Under the pieces are notes generated by a model, which made no database searches, was not told the DNA's origin, and worked only from the letters and a program-made list of their open reading frames with translations. Positions 18,234-27,236 of a DNA stretch of 64,000 nucleotides are shown here, in pieces (the stretch's first letter is position 1; each line of letters opens with the position of its first letter). The DNA is from Maribacter hydrothermalis (GTDB lineage: Bacteria > Bacteroidota > Bacteroidia > Flavobacteriales > Flavobacteriaceae), in assembly GCF_001913155.1 (NCBI RefSeq), contig NZ_CP018760.1:2294001-2358000 (forward strand), given 5' to 3'. The translations under genes and the position numbers were made by a program.

Positions 18234-18452
18234 CTATTTTAAGGATATTACCATTGTTTTAATCTTCACCGCTTTTTCAAAATGATCTAATCTATGTTCT
18301 AAAATCCACCAATGCGCCACTTTCATTAATAGTTCCGGATTGTCATTTTTGTTTTTGAAAAAGGCATAGAACGATAATCCTACATTTTCTCCTTTAGCTG
18401 CAATTTTAGCATTACAAACTTGTATAATCTTTGATTTTATTTCCTTGTTCAT
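18234..18452 (-). CDS. Hypothetical protein, 72 residues
   Basis: A small basic cytoplasmic protein with mixed helices (CNAKIAAKGENVGLSFYAFFK, then PELLMKVAHWWILEHRLDHFEKAVKI). It starts 3 bp after the DUF4177-like gene and ends 7 bp before the lipoprotein, so it is clearly part of the operon. No family recognised. Confidence 0.65.
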   Translation of the reverse strand: MNKEIKSKIIQVCNAKIAAKGENVGLSFYAFFKNKNDNPELLMKVAHWWILEHRLDHFEKAVKIKTMVISLK

Positions 18453-18455
18453 TTA

Positions 18456-18647
18456 TTATTCCATCTTTTTTTCAAATATCAACTCAAAATAAGAAGCATC
18501 GCCATAACCAGTTGATGCAGGTGCAAATATTTGAACAAAACGCCCTCCTTCTTTTGCTTTGGATGCTATTATTTCATGGTTGTTTGAATTTGGTTTTGAA
18601 GTAAAAAAACCTCCTAAGCCTATTTTTACATAATGATATTCATACAT
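18456..18647 (-). CDS. DUF4177-like small protein
   Basis: 63 residues. The pattern MYEYHYVKIGLGGFF, then a helix with KAKEGGRFVQIFAP and a final strand YFELIFEKK, fits the small DUF4177 fold (strand-helix-strand-strand) common in bacteria. Function unknown. It lies between the pentapeptide-repeat gene (17 bp upstream) and the 72-residue protein gene (3 bp downstream). Confidence 0.65.
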   Translation of the reverse strand: MYEYHYVKIGLGGFFTSKPNSNNHEIIASKAKEGGRFVQIFAPASTGYGDASYFELIFEKKME

Positions 18648-18664
18648 AAATTCTCTTTTTAAAT

Positions 18665-19237
18665 TTATTTCAAAATCTTAAGTTTATGTTTCTGCAATAG
18701 TCCCGTAAGATTGTCTTTTGTAAATATGGCACCGTTAATTGAATTATTTTCAGGGTCGATACTAAAATTTATTGCGGTACTAAAATCTGTTTTTTGCAAA
18801 TTTGATCTTCCAAAAATGGCTCTTTCTAGGTCGCATTCATCAAATTTTGCTTTACTTAAGTCCGTATTAGAAAACTCGGCTTCATTTAATTTGCAGGACA
18901 TAAATTGTTGGCCAGTTAATTTTAAGTCTGTAAAGATTGCGAAACTTAGATTACAGTTATAAAAAAATAAATCCATCAAAAAAGAATGACAGGTATTAAA
19001 AGCAAGTCCCATGAGTTTACAGTGCGAAAATTTTACCTCTTTAAAAGTGGTGTTTACTATGTTAGCATTACTCAGATTGCAATCCATAAATTCACACTCT
19101 AAAAAAATTTGGTTATCCAAATATCCCTCAGAAAAATCGCAACTTTCAAAAATGCAATTCTCATATTCCGCCCTTGGTAATCTGGTGGTGGTATAGTTTT
19201 CTCCTTTAAAGTTTTGGTCTATTATTAATTTTTTCAC
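18665..19237 (-). CDS. Pentapeptide-repeat protein, Qnr/McbG-like
   Basis: 190 residues made of A(D/N)LxF-type pentapeptide repeats from about residue 20 to 165: YENCIFESCDF, FLECEFMDCNLSNANIVNTTF, FMSCKLNEAEFSNTDLSKAKFDECDLERAIFGRSNLQKTDF. These fold as a right-handed square beta helix. The C-terminal segment ENNSINGAIFTKDNLTGLLQKH resembles the helix-forming tail with which Qnr proteins dimerise, so a rod-like DNA-mimic that binds gyrase or topoisomerase IV is possible. Resistance activity cannot be judged from sequence. It begins 8 bp after the VPS10-like gene, so it is probably co-transcribed. Confidence 0.85.
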   Translation of the reverse strand: MKKLIIDQNFKGENYTTTRLPRAEYENCIFESCDFSEGYLDNQIFLECEFMDCNLSNANIVNTTFKEVKFSHCKLMGLAFNTCHSFLMDLFFYNCNLSFAIFTDLKLTGQQFMSCKLNEAEFSNTDLSKAKFDECDLERAIFGRSNLQKTDFSTAINFSIDPENNSINGAIFTKDNLTGLLQKHKLKILK

Positions 19238-19245
19238 TGACTCTT

Positions 19246-22200
19246 TTAATTTTTTCCTTCGGATAATATAATTGCAGGGATTTCTAAACTCTTGAATAAA
19301 GTATTATATGCTTTCATTTCTGTGTTGATTATGGCATTATGTTCTGCTTTAAAAGAACTCCATGCAGTCAGTAAATCCTGTAATCTTTCTTTTGCGCCGG
19401 CGGTAACCTTTGGTTCGGCAACATCAATATATCCTCTTAAATTAAGTAATTGTGAATTCAACTTATTTTCAAAGTTGATGACATCTTGAAACGTTTTCTG
19501 GTTCGGTTGAATCAAGTTTTCTTCCCACGTAGATATTCGTTTTACTAAGGTGTCGCCCATTTCTAAGAGAGCTGTTGCTTTTGAGTTTTCTTTAAGCAAT
19601 TTATCAAATTGTGTTAACTGCGTTTTGGCTGAACGCATTTCATTTACCGAAGTATGAATTTCATGAACCGTTGATTCTATAGTTTTCATCATGGTTTGTT
19701 GTTCAGCATAATCCGCCGTACTGGCTTTTACCTTTGGGTGAGGTAAAATAGTTACCGTTGTTTCTGCAGTTTGTTCACCTAAAGTAAGGCGTAATACATA
19801 GTTGCCCGGACCAACTGTAGAACCGTTTAATCCGCCAAGGACAAAAACCTTATCCACAGCGGGTAGATTTTCACTTTTAAAATCCCAAGTAAAGCGGTTA
19901 TAGCCTTTTTTGGAAGTAAGCAAATCTGGTTTTGACGGACCACCAGGCCAAGATTTAAAATTCTTATCTTTTTGGTTCGTAACAGTACGGATAACTTCAC
20001 CATCTTTTAAAACTTCTAATTTTAGTTCAGTGCTGTCCTGTGCTTGACTCAAATAATAATCGAAAGTAACTCCACTTTTTGGGTTACTTCCTAAACCAGG
20101 TATAGGTTTGTCATTAGATCCTCCCATAAACAAATAGGTGTCTTTAGGAGCAAAAATATTGACTTCTTGCTTAGGGGTAGTGCTGTTTTGTATTGCTGCT
20201 AAATCATCTAAAATCCAGAAAGCACGGCCTGCAGTGGCGGCAACCAAATCATTATCTTGAATTATTAGGTCATTTATTGGAGTTAAAGGCAAGTTTAACT
20301 GTAGCGATTGCCAATGTAAACCATCATCTAAAGAAACAAATAGTCCAGTTTCGGTACCTGCGTATAGAAGTCCTTTTACTTTTTTGTCTTCTCGTACAAC
20401 ACGTGTAAATGTATTGTCGCCTGTAATCCCATTAGTGATTTTTGACCAAGTGGTTCCGTAATCTGTAGTTTTGAATATATAGTTATCAAAGTCCATAGAC
20501 TTGTAACGCATTAATACTATGTATGCGGTTGCTGGGTTGTGTGGTGATACCTCAATGCTATTAATTATTCCTTCTTTGATACCTGTTGGCGTAACATTAA
20601 TCCAGTTAGTACCTCCATCTTTTGTAACATGTACCAAACCATCATCACTACCGGACCAAAGTACACCTTTTTCATGTGGAGATTCTGTTAGGTAGGTTAT
20701 TGTGTTATATATTTCGCCACCTGCTGCTTCATTGGTAAATGGACCACCACCTAGACCATGTTTGTCTTTTTCATCTCTAGTTAAATCGGGACTAATAACA
20801 GACCAACTATGACCTTCATCGGTAGATTTGAATACTACATTACCACCGTGATAAATTGTTTTTCTATCGTGTGGCGATGTAATAATTGGCGCATTCCAGT
20901 TATACCGATACTTGGCATTTTCTGGAGAGATACTTAGTCCCAATTCCGGATACTCTTTTATAGGTTTAGATTCTTTCGTGTTTGCATCCCACTTATCAAT
21001 ATTACCTTGGTATGTACCACCGTAAATCAACTCAGGGTTATCTGGGTCGAATGCTAAAAAAGCACTTTCACCGCCAGCAACGGCATACCAATCTTTCCAA
21101 TCTATTCCGTCATCATTTGTTCTTGAAGCAATGGCAACTGTTGAATTATCTTGCTGGCCTCCATATACATTATAGGGTACTAGGTTATCTGTAATTACTC
21201 TATAAAATTGCGCTGTATTTTGATTTTCTTGTGTACTCCAACTTTTACCGCCGTTATTCGAAACATTAGAGCCACCATCATTGGAGTTTATCATACGTTG
21301 ATTGTTCAATGGGTCTATCCATAAATCATGATTATCACCATGTGGTGTAGATAAGGGTGAAAATGATTTTCCACCATCAATTGAAATAGTCATAGGTGCA
21401 TTAAGAACGTAAACGATATTCTCATTTTGGGTATCGGCAAAGATTTCCATGTAATACCATGAACGCGTAATATTAATGCGGTCTTTATTGATTAAGGTCC
21501 ATTTTTTACCTGAATCATCAGACCGATAAACACCACCTTTTTCTCCTTCTGCTTCAACTACTGCAAAGACACGCTCAGGATTTGCTCTGGAAACAGAAAT
21601 ACCAACTTTTCCCATTTCTTTTGGTAGCCCTTCTTTCAACTGTTCCCAAGTTTCACCACTATCGACCGATTTGTATATGCCTGAGTTTTTACCGCCAGAT
21701 TCCATAGTCCAAGGGAAACGTCTGTGCTGCCACATGGCTGCATATAAAATAGTTGGGTTCGTCATATCCATTGATAAGGCAGAAGCTCCGGTTATCGTAT
21801 CTACGAACAGAACATTTTTCCAAGTCTCGCCACCATCGATAGATTTATAGATACCTCTCTGAGATGAAGGGCCATATTGCGCTCCTTGTGCCGATACAAA
21901 AATGATATCTGGATTGGTAGGGTCTATAATAATATCAGATATATGTCTGGTTTGGTCAAGACCCATATGTTTCCAAGTTTTTCCAGCATCGGTAGATTTG
22001 TAAATACCGTCGCCCATAGAGGTCATAACACCCCTAGCGGCATGTTCGCCCATACCAGCTATTACTATATTCGGGTTGCTTTCAGATACTGAAATTGCAC
22101 CAACCGTAGCTGTTTTTAAGAAACCATCGGAAATATTGTTCCAGGTTAATCCATCATCTGTAGTTTTCCAAATACCACCACCAACAGTACCCATATAGTA

Positions 22201-22401
22201 CACCATAGGTTGCCCTAATACTCCCGTTGATGCAACACTTCTTCCGCCTCTAAATGGACCAATATTCCTCCATTTTAATCCGGTGTAAAGGGAGTCTTCT
22301 AACTTAATTGTCGGTTCGGTAATTTTGTTTTTTCTACGTTGAGATTGTAAGGCTAATGGCACTAAAATAATTAGTACAAGTAGCAGTCTAATGGTTTTCA
22401 T
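19246..22401 (-). CDS. Secreted VPS10/sortilin-like BNR-repeat protein
   Basis: 1051 residues with a Sec leader ([20 protein letters not shown]). The N-terminal 750 or so residues form a large beta propeller with many Asp-box/BNR turns: [72 protein letters not shown] beta-sandwich and a helical C-terminal region (about 900-1040) follow. These proteins are annotated as glycosyl hydrolase or sortilin/VPS10-like, but no sialidase catalytic set is evident. It lies 28 bp after a secreted M28 peptidase gene, and the two often occur together in Bacteroidota, suggesting extracellular peptide use. Confidence 0.87.
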   Translation of the reverse strand: MKTIRLLLVLIILVPLALQSQRRKNKITEPTIKLEDSLYTGLKWRNIGPFRGGRSVASTGVLGQPMVYYMGTVGGGIWKTTDDGLTWNNISDGFLKTATVGAISVSESNPNIVIAGMGEHAARGVMTSMGDGIYKSTDAGKTWKHMGLDQTRHISDIIIDPTNPDIIFVSAQGAQYGPSSQRGIYKSIDGGETWKNVLFVDTITGASALSMDMTNPTILYAAMWQHRRFPWTMESGGKNSGIYKSVDSGETWEQLKEGLPKEMGKVGISVSRANPERVFAVVEAEGEKGGVYRSDDSGKKWTLINKDRINITRSWYYMEIFADTQNENIVYVLNAPMTISIDGGKSFSPLSTPHGDNHDLWIDPLNNQRMINSNDGGSNVSNNGGKSWSTQENQNTAQFYRVITDNLVPYNVYGGQQDNSTVAIASRTNDDGIDWKDWYAVAGGESAFLAFDPDNPELIYGGTYQGNIDKWDANTKESKPIKEYPELGLSISPENAKYRYNWNAPIITSPHDRKTIYHGGNVVFKSTDEGHSWSVISPDLTRDEKDKHGLGGGPFTNEAAGGEIYNTITYLTESPHEKGVLWSGSDDGLVHVTKDGGTNWINVTPTGIKEGIINSIEVSPHNPATAYIVLMRYKSMDFDNYIFKTTDYGTTWSKITNGITGDNTFTRVVREDKKVKGLLYAGTETGLFVSLDDGLHWQSLQLNLPLTPINDLIIQDNDLVAATAGRAFWILDDLAAIQNSTTPKQEVNIFAPKDTYLFMGGSNDKPIPGLGSNPKSGVTFDYYLSQAQDSTELKLEVLKDGEVIRTVTNQKDKNFKSWPGGPSKPDLLTSKKGYNRFTWDFKSENLPAVDKVFVLGGLNGSTVGPGNYVLRLTLGEQTAETTVTILPHPKVKASTADYAEQQTMMKTIESTVHEIHTSVNEMRSAKTQLTQFDKLLKENSKATALLEMGDTLVKRISTWEENLIQPNQKTFQDVINFENKLNSQLLNLRGYIDVAEPKVTAGAKERLQDLLTAWSSFKAEHNAIINTEMKAYNTLFKSLEIPAIILSEGKN

Positions 22402-22429
22402 TTTGTGGTCGGTTTTAGTTTTTTAATTG

Positions 22430-23983
22430 TTAATCTTGACCTCCTTTGCGTTGAGGACTTCTTGGTGTTGGCCACTCTCCTTTTTCGCCAGATCTAGGAT
22501 TAATGCCTAAAACAGCTTTTTCTCGAGATGTTTTCTCAGGGTCTTCACAAGCCATATAGGTAAGTATAGCTGTTAGTATGGCATTATTACGTACATCATC
22601 AAATACAATTTTGTCATATGTGTCTAGATTGGTGTGCCAAGTGTAATTCCAATAATCCCAACTAAGAGAGCTTAAGGAAAATGCTGGCGCACCTGCGGCT
22701 ACAAATGAAGCATAATCTGAACCTCCACGCCCTGGAGAACCAGGGAATGTGGTTTCTATTTCATTTTTATACGTTTCAGGCACGGCCTCTAACCAACGCC
22801 CTAAATAATCGTAGGCATGCAGAAATCCCTGTCCCGATAAGTTTACAACACGACCGGTTCCGTTATCTTGATTGAAAACAGCCTGTACTCCGGCTACAAT
22901 ATCTGGGTGATCTTCTACAAATGAGCTAGAACCGTTTAGACCTTGCTCTTCACTTCCCCAATGGCCAATTAATATGGTTCGTTTAGGATTTGGATATACT
23001 TTTTTAAGTATACGAGCGACCTCTAACATCGTAATAGTTCCAGTGCCGTTATCTGTTGCACCCGTTCCTCCATCCCAAGAATCGAAATGGGCAGATAGTA
23101 TTACATACTCGTCAGGGAATTCGGTACCTGGTATCGTTGCGATAGTGTTGAATGTTGGAACTACACCAAGATCTTTTGATTCCGCAACAATTTTGATTTT
23201 AGTATCGGCACCATGTTCAACCATTCTGTACAACATTCCATAGTCCTCCAAAGAAATATCTACTGCAGGAATTTTTTCGGTACCTGCACTGAATATTTTG
23301 TTTGCTCCAAAACCTTCGGACCATCTAGACTGTGCAATACCTACTGCACCTGCTTTTTCAAACGCTGCATTTATGTTTCTACTAGTATAGCCTGTATTAC
23401 TTATGTTTTGTCTCCATATTTTTTCAATGGAATCACGCTCCATTTTCATTTTTTCGAAGGATGTTTTTGTCGCGTATTCTTCCCAGTTTTCATCTGGCCT
23501 GCCTGTGGGTTGTAGCATACTTACCATTACAATTTTTCCTTTTACATTAGGAAGCCATTTTACAAATGCCAATGAATCTGCAAAACTTGGTAATGTAATT
23601 AATGATGCCGTAACACCTTTAGAACTAGTCCCTGGATTCCATGCCAATTGGGTAGCATGTAGTGATGCTACTCGTGGGGATACCATATCTACATGCGTAA
23701 TGCCTCTTTGCCAACCTTTCCACGTTCCCCATTGTTGGTTCTCGGCAGCTATTCCCCATTTTTTATAGGTATTTATTGCCCAGTCATGAGCTGTTTTCAT
23801 TTCTGGAGTACCTACTAAACGTGGTCCGTTGAGGTCCATTAATTCGTAGGCCAATTGTTCTAATTGGGAGTTTTCAACTCCTTCTTTTTCAATGGCATCA
23901 ACAATATCCTTGGTAGTTTGGGATAATGCGATAGTGGTGCATAACAAGTATGCACAAATAAGTAGTCCTTTTTTCATGTTCAA
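22430..23983 (-). CDS. Secreted M28 family peptidase with PA-like insert
   Basis: 517 residues, Sec leader to about residue 22 (second in-frame ATG at codon 3 is equally possible). Between about 100 and 260 is a protease-associated-type insert. The catalytic domain (about 270-490) shows the di-zinc set: LSAHFDSWDGGTGATDNGTG, WGSEEQGLNGS, NQDNGTG and the last His in YTWHTNLDTYDKI. It should be a periplasmic or surface aminopeptidase/carboxypeptidase. The tail after about residue 495 is basic and Pro/Gly-rich. It heads the run of genes that continues with the VPS10-like protein. Confidence 0.87.
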   Translation of the reverse strand: MNMKKGLLICAYLLCTTIALSQTTKDIVDAIEKEGVENSQLEQLAYELMDLNGPRLVGTPEMKTAHDWAINTYKKWGIAAENQQWGTWKGWQRGITHVDMVSPRVASLHATQLAWNPGTSSKGVTASLITLPSFADSLAFVKWLPNVKGKIVMVSMLQPTGRPDENWEEYATKTSFEKMKMERDSIEKIWRQNISNTGYTSRNINAAFEKAGAVGIAQSRWSEGFGANKIFSAGTEKIPAVDISLEDYGMLYRMVEHGADTKIKIVAESKDLGVVPTFNTIATIPGTEFPDEYVILSAHFDSWDGGTGATDNGTGTITMLEVARILKKVYPNPKRTILIGHWGSEEQGLNGSSSFVEDHPDIVAGVQAVFNQDNGTGRVVNLSGQGFLHAYDYLGRWLEAVPETYKNEIETTFPGSPGRGGSDYASFVAAGAPAFSLSSLSWDYWNYTWHTNLDTYDKIVFDDVRNNAILTAILTYMACEDPEKTSREKAVLGINPRSGEKGEWPTPRSPQRKGGQD

Positions 23984-24034
23984 GATAGTTTGTTCCTTGA
24001 ACTAAGATACTCATTTAAGGTCGGAAGGAGAGTG

Positions 24035-24178
24035 TTAAAATTTAATGGTTTTCCTTAAGGATTTAGAAAGATATTCTTTTCTAAGATATTCCCTACGTGC
24101 TTTGCTTCTTTCTCTTTTAAATTCGGGTTTCTCTAATGGGAAATCTTTTATAATTTTACTTACAAAGGTAAATCGTGT
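24035..24178 (-). pseudogene. Possible remnant of a basic protein C-terminus
   Basis: A 47-codon open frame between stops, without ATG, GTG or TTG, encodes a Lys/Arg-rich peptide (FPLEKPEFKRERSKARREY). The composition looks coding, but nothing can start it, so it may be the decayed end of a lost gene. It lies in the 496-bp gap between two peptidase genes that otherwise holds only a 67-residue ORF. Confidence 0.25.
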
Positions 24179-24224
24179 TTAATAATTTTTTTAATATTTG
24201 AAATATAGATATGCTTTCGCCAGC

Positions 24225-24428
24225 TTAATCATCAAATGTACTGGTGTAGCTGATATTTACTTTAGGAACAACTGCTGATACTTTCAGATATGGGTAAATT
24301 TTTGCCCTTTGTTGGTCATTAAAAAAGCTAGTTTTAAAAGAAACCACTGTTTTTAATTCTGGAATGACATCAAAATAATATTGTTGTATTTGTTCCTCAT
24401 TGGTCAATGCTATCCACACCTTTAACAT
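24225..24428 (-). CDS. Small ORF, 67 residues, doubtful
   Basis: MLKVWIALTNEEQIQQYYF starts a short protein with strand/helix alternation and no signal peptide or known motif. It could be a genuine small gene or, with the start-less remnant just downstream, part of a decayed locus. No promoter or terminator is evident. Confidence 0.4.
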   Translation of the reverse strand: MLKVWIALTNEEQIQQYYFDVIPELKTVVSFKTSFFNDQQRAKIYPYLKVSAVVPKVNISYTSTFDD

Positions 24429-24479
24429 TGAAGCGTTTAAAAGCTACATAATAATCATGGGTTCAGATAAACCTAACAA

Positions 24480-25781
24480 CTATTTAAGTCTCTTGTCCAA
24501 AGACAAAATCGTTTGCAATAATACATTTGCGCCGTTCGCCATATCGGAAGCTGAAGTAAACTCCTTTGGTGAATGACTAATGCCATCTTTGCTTGGTACA
24601 AATATCATCCCGGTAGGTGCAATAAGTGCCATATCCTGTGCATCATGACCTGCACCACTTGGCATAAACATGTAGCTCAAGTTTAGCGATTTAATACTTT
24701 TTTCAATTTCAGACTGAATCAATGAATCCATAATTGCTGGATCTGCCGTCGTATCTAGTTTTTTGAATGTAATTTCTACTCCCGATTCTTCATTAATTTC
24801 TACCGCTCTTTTTTCGATAGCAGTATATATCTTTTCAATTACTACAGAAGATAAATCGCGTATTTCTAAACTTGTAATGACATGACCCGGAATTACATTG
24901 GGTGCGCCTGGTTCAGCGGAAATTCTACCTACGGTGGCAACTTGTGCACCGTCGAAACTTGTAGCAATTTCATTGACTGCTATAATGAATTTGGAGGCTG
25001 CCAATAGTGCGTCTTTTCTTGCGTTCATTGGTGTTGTGCCTGCGTGATTGGCAAATCCGTTAAATTCAACATCCCACCATTTTAGCCCCACAATACCTTT
25101 TACAATGCCGATTGCTAAATTTTCTTTTTCAAGTGTTCCGCCTTGTTCAATATGTAATTCTAAAAAGGCAGCAACATCTCCTTTTTTACGTGCTACTTGT
25201 TCTATTCTTGTGGTATCTCCACCTAAACGCATAACACCTTCGCCCATAGTGAAACCAGTATTGTTTTTTATACCTAATGCACTTTTATTTAAATGCCCTA
25301 CAATAGCACGGCTACCCATTACTCCACCTTCTTCATTAGAGAAAATGATAATCTCTAAAGGGTGTTTTGTCTTAATTTTTTTTTCGTTTAGAACTTGAAG
25401 CACTTCTATTGCTGCCATTGAACCTAAACAGCCATCGTAATTGCCGCCATTTGGAACGCGATCTATATGAGAACCAAAGGAAATAGGTTTCATATTAGAA
25501 TCTGTTCCTTTTCGTATGCCAATAACATTGCCGGCAAAATCGATATGTGTTTCTATGTCCATAACTTTCAATTTCTCAATAACCCATTGTTGGGCAGCAA
25601 TATCGGCATCGCTAAAGGCAACCCGTTCTGTTTCGCCATTTTCTTGAATACCAAACTGGGCAAGCTCTATGATTCGTTTTTCCAACCGGTCTTGATTCAC
25701 CGAAATTTGAGCGTTCACGAACAGTAAAGGATTACTAATTAAAAATAAGGCAATTATGATTTTAAAGTTTCTCATGTTCAT
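24480..25781 (-). CDS. Exported M20 amidohydrolase (carbamoylase/allantoate type)
   Basis: 433 residues with a Sec leader ending in VNAQ (about residue 25; second ATG at codon 3). The M20 amidase/carbamoylase motifs are all present: GSHIDRVPNGGNYDG, SNEEGG, LELHIEQGGTLE, ANHAGTTPMNARKDA and PSGAGHDAQD. Relatives hydrolyse N-carbamoyl amino acids, beta-ureidopropionate or allantoate using two metal ions. Unlike those, this one is exported. It is the last gene of the operon, 2 bp after the hydroxyacid dehydrogenase, so its substrate may be an extracellular amide whose product feeds the pathway. Confidence 0.86.
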   Translation of the reverse strand: MNMRNFKIIIALFLISNPLLFVNAQISVNQDRLEKRIIELAQFGIQENGETERVAFSDADIAAQQWVIEKLKVMDIETHIDFAGNVIGIRKGTDSNMKPISFGSHIDRVPNGGNYDGCLGSMAAIEVLQVLNEKKIKTKHPLEIIIFSNEEGGVMGSRAIVGHLNKSALGIKNNTGFTMGEGVMRLGGDTTRIEQVARKKGDVAAFLELHIEQGGTLEKENLAIGIVKGIVGLKWWDVEFNGFANHAGTTPMNARKDALLAASKFIIAVNEIATSFDGAQVATVGRISAEPGAPNVIPGHVITSLEIRDLSSVVIEKIYTAIEKRAVEINEESGVEITFKKLDTTADPAIMDSLIQSEIEKSIKSLNLSYMFMPSGAGHDAQDMALIAPTGMIFVPSKDGISHSPKEFTSASDMANGANVLLQTILSLDKRLK

Positions 25782-25783
25782 TA

Positions 25784-26746
25784 TTAGCCGATTCCTAGTT
25801 TTTCCCTATTGAAAATGCAGTTAGCCATAGGTGCTTCATCTCTTAAAATTGCCAAAGTGTTTTCAACCGTCATTGTGCACATTTTGGTGTAGGTAGTTTT
25901 TGTTAAGCTTCCTAGATGTGCGGTAATCAAAACATTTTCTAATGGTACTAAAGGGTCGTTTTTATCAGGTGGTTCTAGTGCTAGCACATCGGCGGCAAAA
26001 CCTGCTATCTTTTTAGCTTTTAATGCATTGAACAATTCATTCTGGTCAATGATTCCGCCTCTTGCGGTATTGATTACTAATGCTGTAGGCTTCATTTTTG
26101 AAAGTGCAGAAACATCTATGAGGTTTTCTGTTTTAGAAGTTAAAGGTAGGTGTAGGCTTATGCTATCTGAAGTTTTTAAAAGCACGTCGAATTCAAGAAA
26201 AGTATAGGGGACATTTTCTTTATTAGAACTCCAATACACCACATTCATTCCTAAAGCGGTAGCAATCTTCGCTACTTTTTTGCCAATATTTCCCATGCCA
26301 ATGATTCCCAAAGTTTTTCCGTGTGTTTCATCGCCAATGTACGTGCCCCTGTCTGCCCATCTGTTTTCCTTTACCATAGTAACGGCATTGTAAAGATTTC
26401 GCTGGAGCATTAGTAATAGTGCAATGGTATGTTCCGCAATAGTATCGGCATTAGAATTGGGGGCATTTACTACTTTGATTCCTCTTTTGGTAGCGTGCGA
26501 AACATCAATATTATCTAAACCTACTCCACAGCGCGAAATTACCTTTAGCTCTGGTAACTGTTGCATTAATGAATCTCTGACTTGTCCCTTTCCACGTGTG
26601 ATTATGGCATCGATCCTATTGTTCTGGATCTGACTTTGTAACGATGCTTCATCATACCCCGTTAAAATATTCATGTCCGATGCTTCTTTCAGCATTTGCA
26701 ATGCATCATCGGCTACGGTTTCCAATAGAAGGACATTTTTACTCAT
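25784..26746 (-). CDS. D-2-hydroxyacid dehydrogenase (PGDH-like)
   Basis: 320 residues from the ATG at 26746; the frame continues 40 codons upstream to 26866, but that part only shadows the VOC gene. The catalytic set is R229 (NTARGG), E258 and H277 (ITAHLGS). The nucleotide loop is GIIGMGNIG (residues 147-155). After the second strand the usual acidic residue is replaced by VVYWSSNKE, which hints at NADP rather than NAD. It should reduce a 2-keto acid or oxidise a D-2-hydroxyacid. No ACT domain is present. The start overlaps the VOC gene end by 8 bp. Confidence 0.86.
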   Translation of the reverse strand: MSKNVLLLETVADDALQMLKEASDMNILTGYDEASLQSQIQNNRIDAIITRGKGQVRDSLMQQLPELKVISRCGVGLDNIDVSHATKRGIKVVNAPNSNADTIAEHTIALLLMLQRNLYNAVTMVKENRWADRGTYIGDETHGKTLGIIGMGNIGKKVAKIATALGMNVVYWSSNKENVPYTFLEFDVLLKTSDSISLHLPLTSKTENLIDVSALSKMKPTALVINTARGGIIDQNELFNALKAKKIAGFAADVLALEPPDKNDPLVPLENVLITAHLGSLTKTTYTKMCTMTVENTLAILRDEAPMANCIFNREKLGIG

Positions 26747-27233
26747 TGGATTTATGATATAATGTAGCATCTTTAGATTTATATCCGCGGAAATCATTTC
26801 TTCCAGATACATAAATTCCTTCCTTGAACAACTCGTCCTCAAAAATCTTTGGGTCAATATAGTCACCTGGAACAGAAGATAGTTCTATCAAATTACCCGA
26901 AGGGTCACGGACAAACATTTGAATGGCGCCGTCCGGTAATTGGCGCACTTTGCCCCACGGTTTAATATCTATAATACCAAGCTCTTTCATTCGGAAAAAC
27001 ATCGTGTTTATATCATCAACCTGAACACAAATATGACCTCTAAATGAAAATTCATCTTCCCACTCGGTCAAGTGCAATTGCTGTTCTTCATTGAATTTAA
27101 AAAATGCCGTTGGGTAATCAAACAAAAATGCGGGAATAGCTTCCAATCCCAATTCCTCTTCATAAAATTTACATGCTTCCTCTAGGTTGCTTACAACCAA
27201 TGCAACGTGGTTTATATGTACTGCCTTTGCCAT
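26739..27233 (-). CDS. VOC family metalloprotein of the catabolic operon
   Basis: 164 residues: two VOC modules with metal-ligand candidates H in INHVALVVSN (about residue 8), H in QLHLTEWE, H in RGHICVQVDD (about 67) and E in NLIELSSVPGDY (about 118). A 40-residue extension follows the core (FEDELFKEGIYVSGRNDFRGYKSKD). Members are lactoylglutathione lyases, epimerases or ring-cleaving dioxygenases. In this operon a lyase or epimerase acting on a keto or lactone intermediate is the simplest guess. It lies 3 bp after the enolase-superfamily gene. Confidence 0.83.
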   Translation of the reverse strand: MAKAVHINHVALVVSNLEEACKFYEEELGLEAIPAFLFDYPTAFFKFNEEQQLHLTEWEDEFSFRGHICVQVDDINTMFFRMKELGIIDIKPWGKVRQLPDGAIQMFVRDPSGNLIELSSVPGDYIDPKIFEDELFKEGIYVSGRNDFRGYKSKDATLYHKSNE

Positions 27234-27236
27234 AAT

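Noticed and set aside
18665..19237. Calling the pentapeptide protein a qnr resistance gene
   Set aside because: Fold and tail are similar, but pentapeptide proteins are diverse and sequence identity to Qnr cannot be measured here.
26747..26866. N-terminal extension of the hydroxyacid dehydrogenase
   Set aside because: The 40 extra residues lie fully inside the VOC gene and show no family resemblance; the ATG at 26746 starts the Rossmann-type N-terminus.
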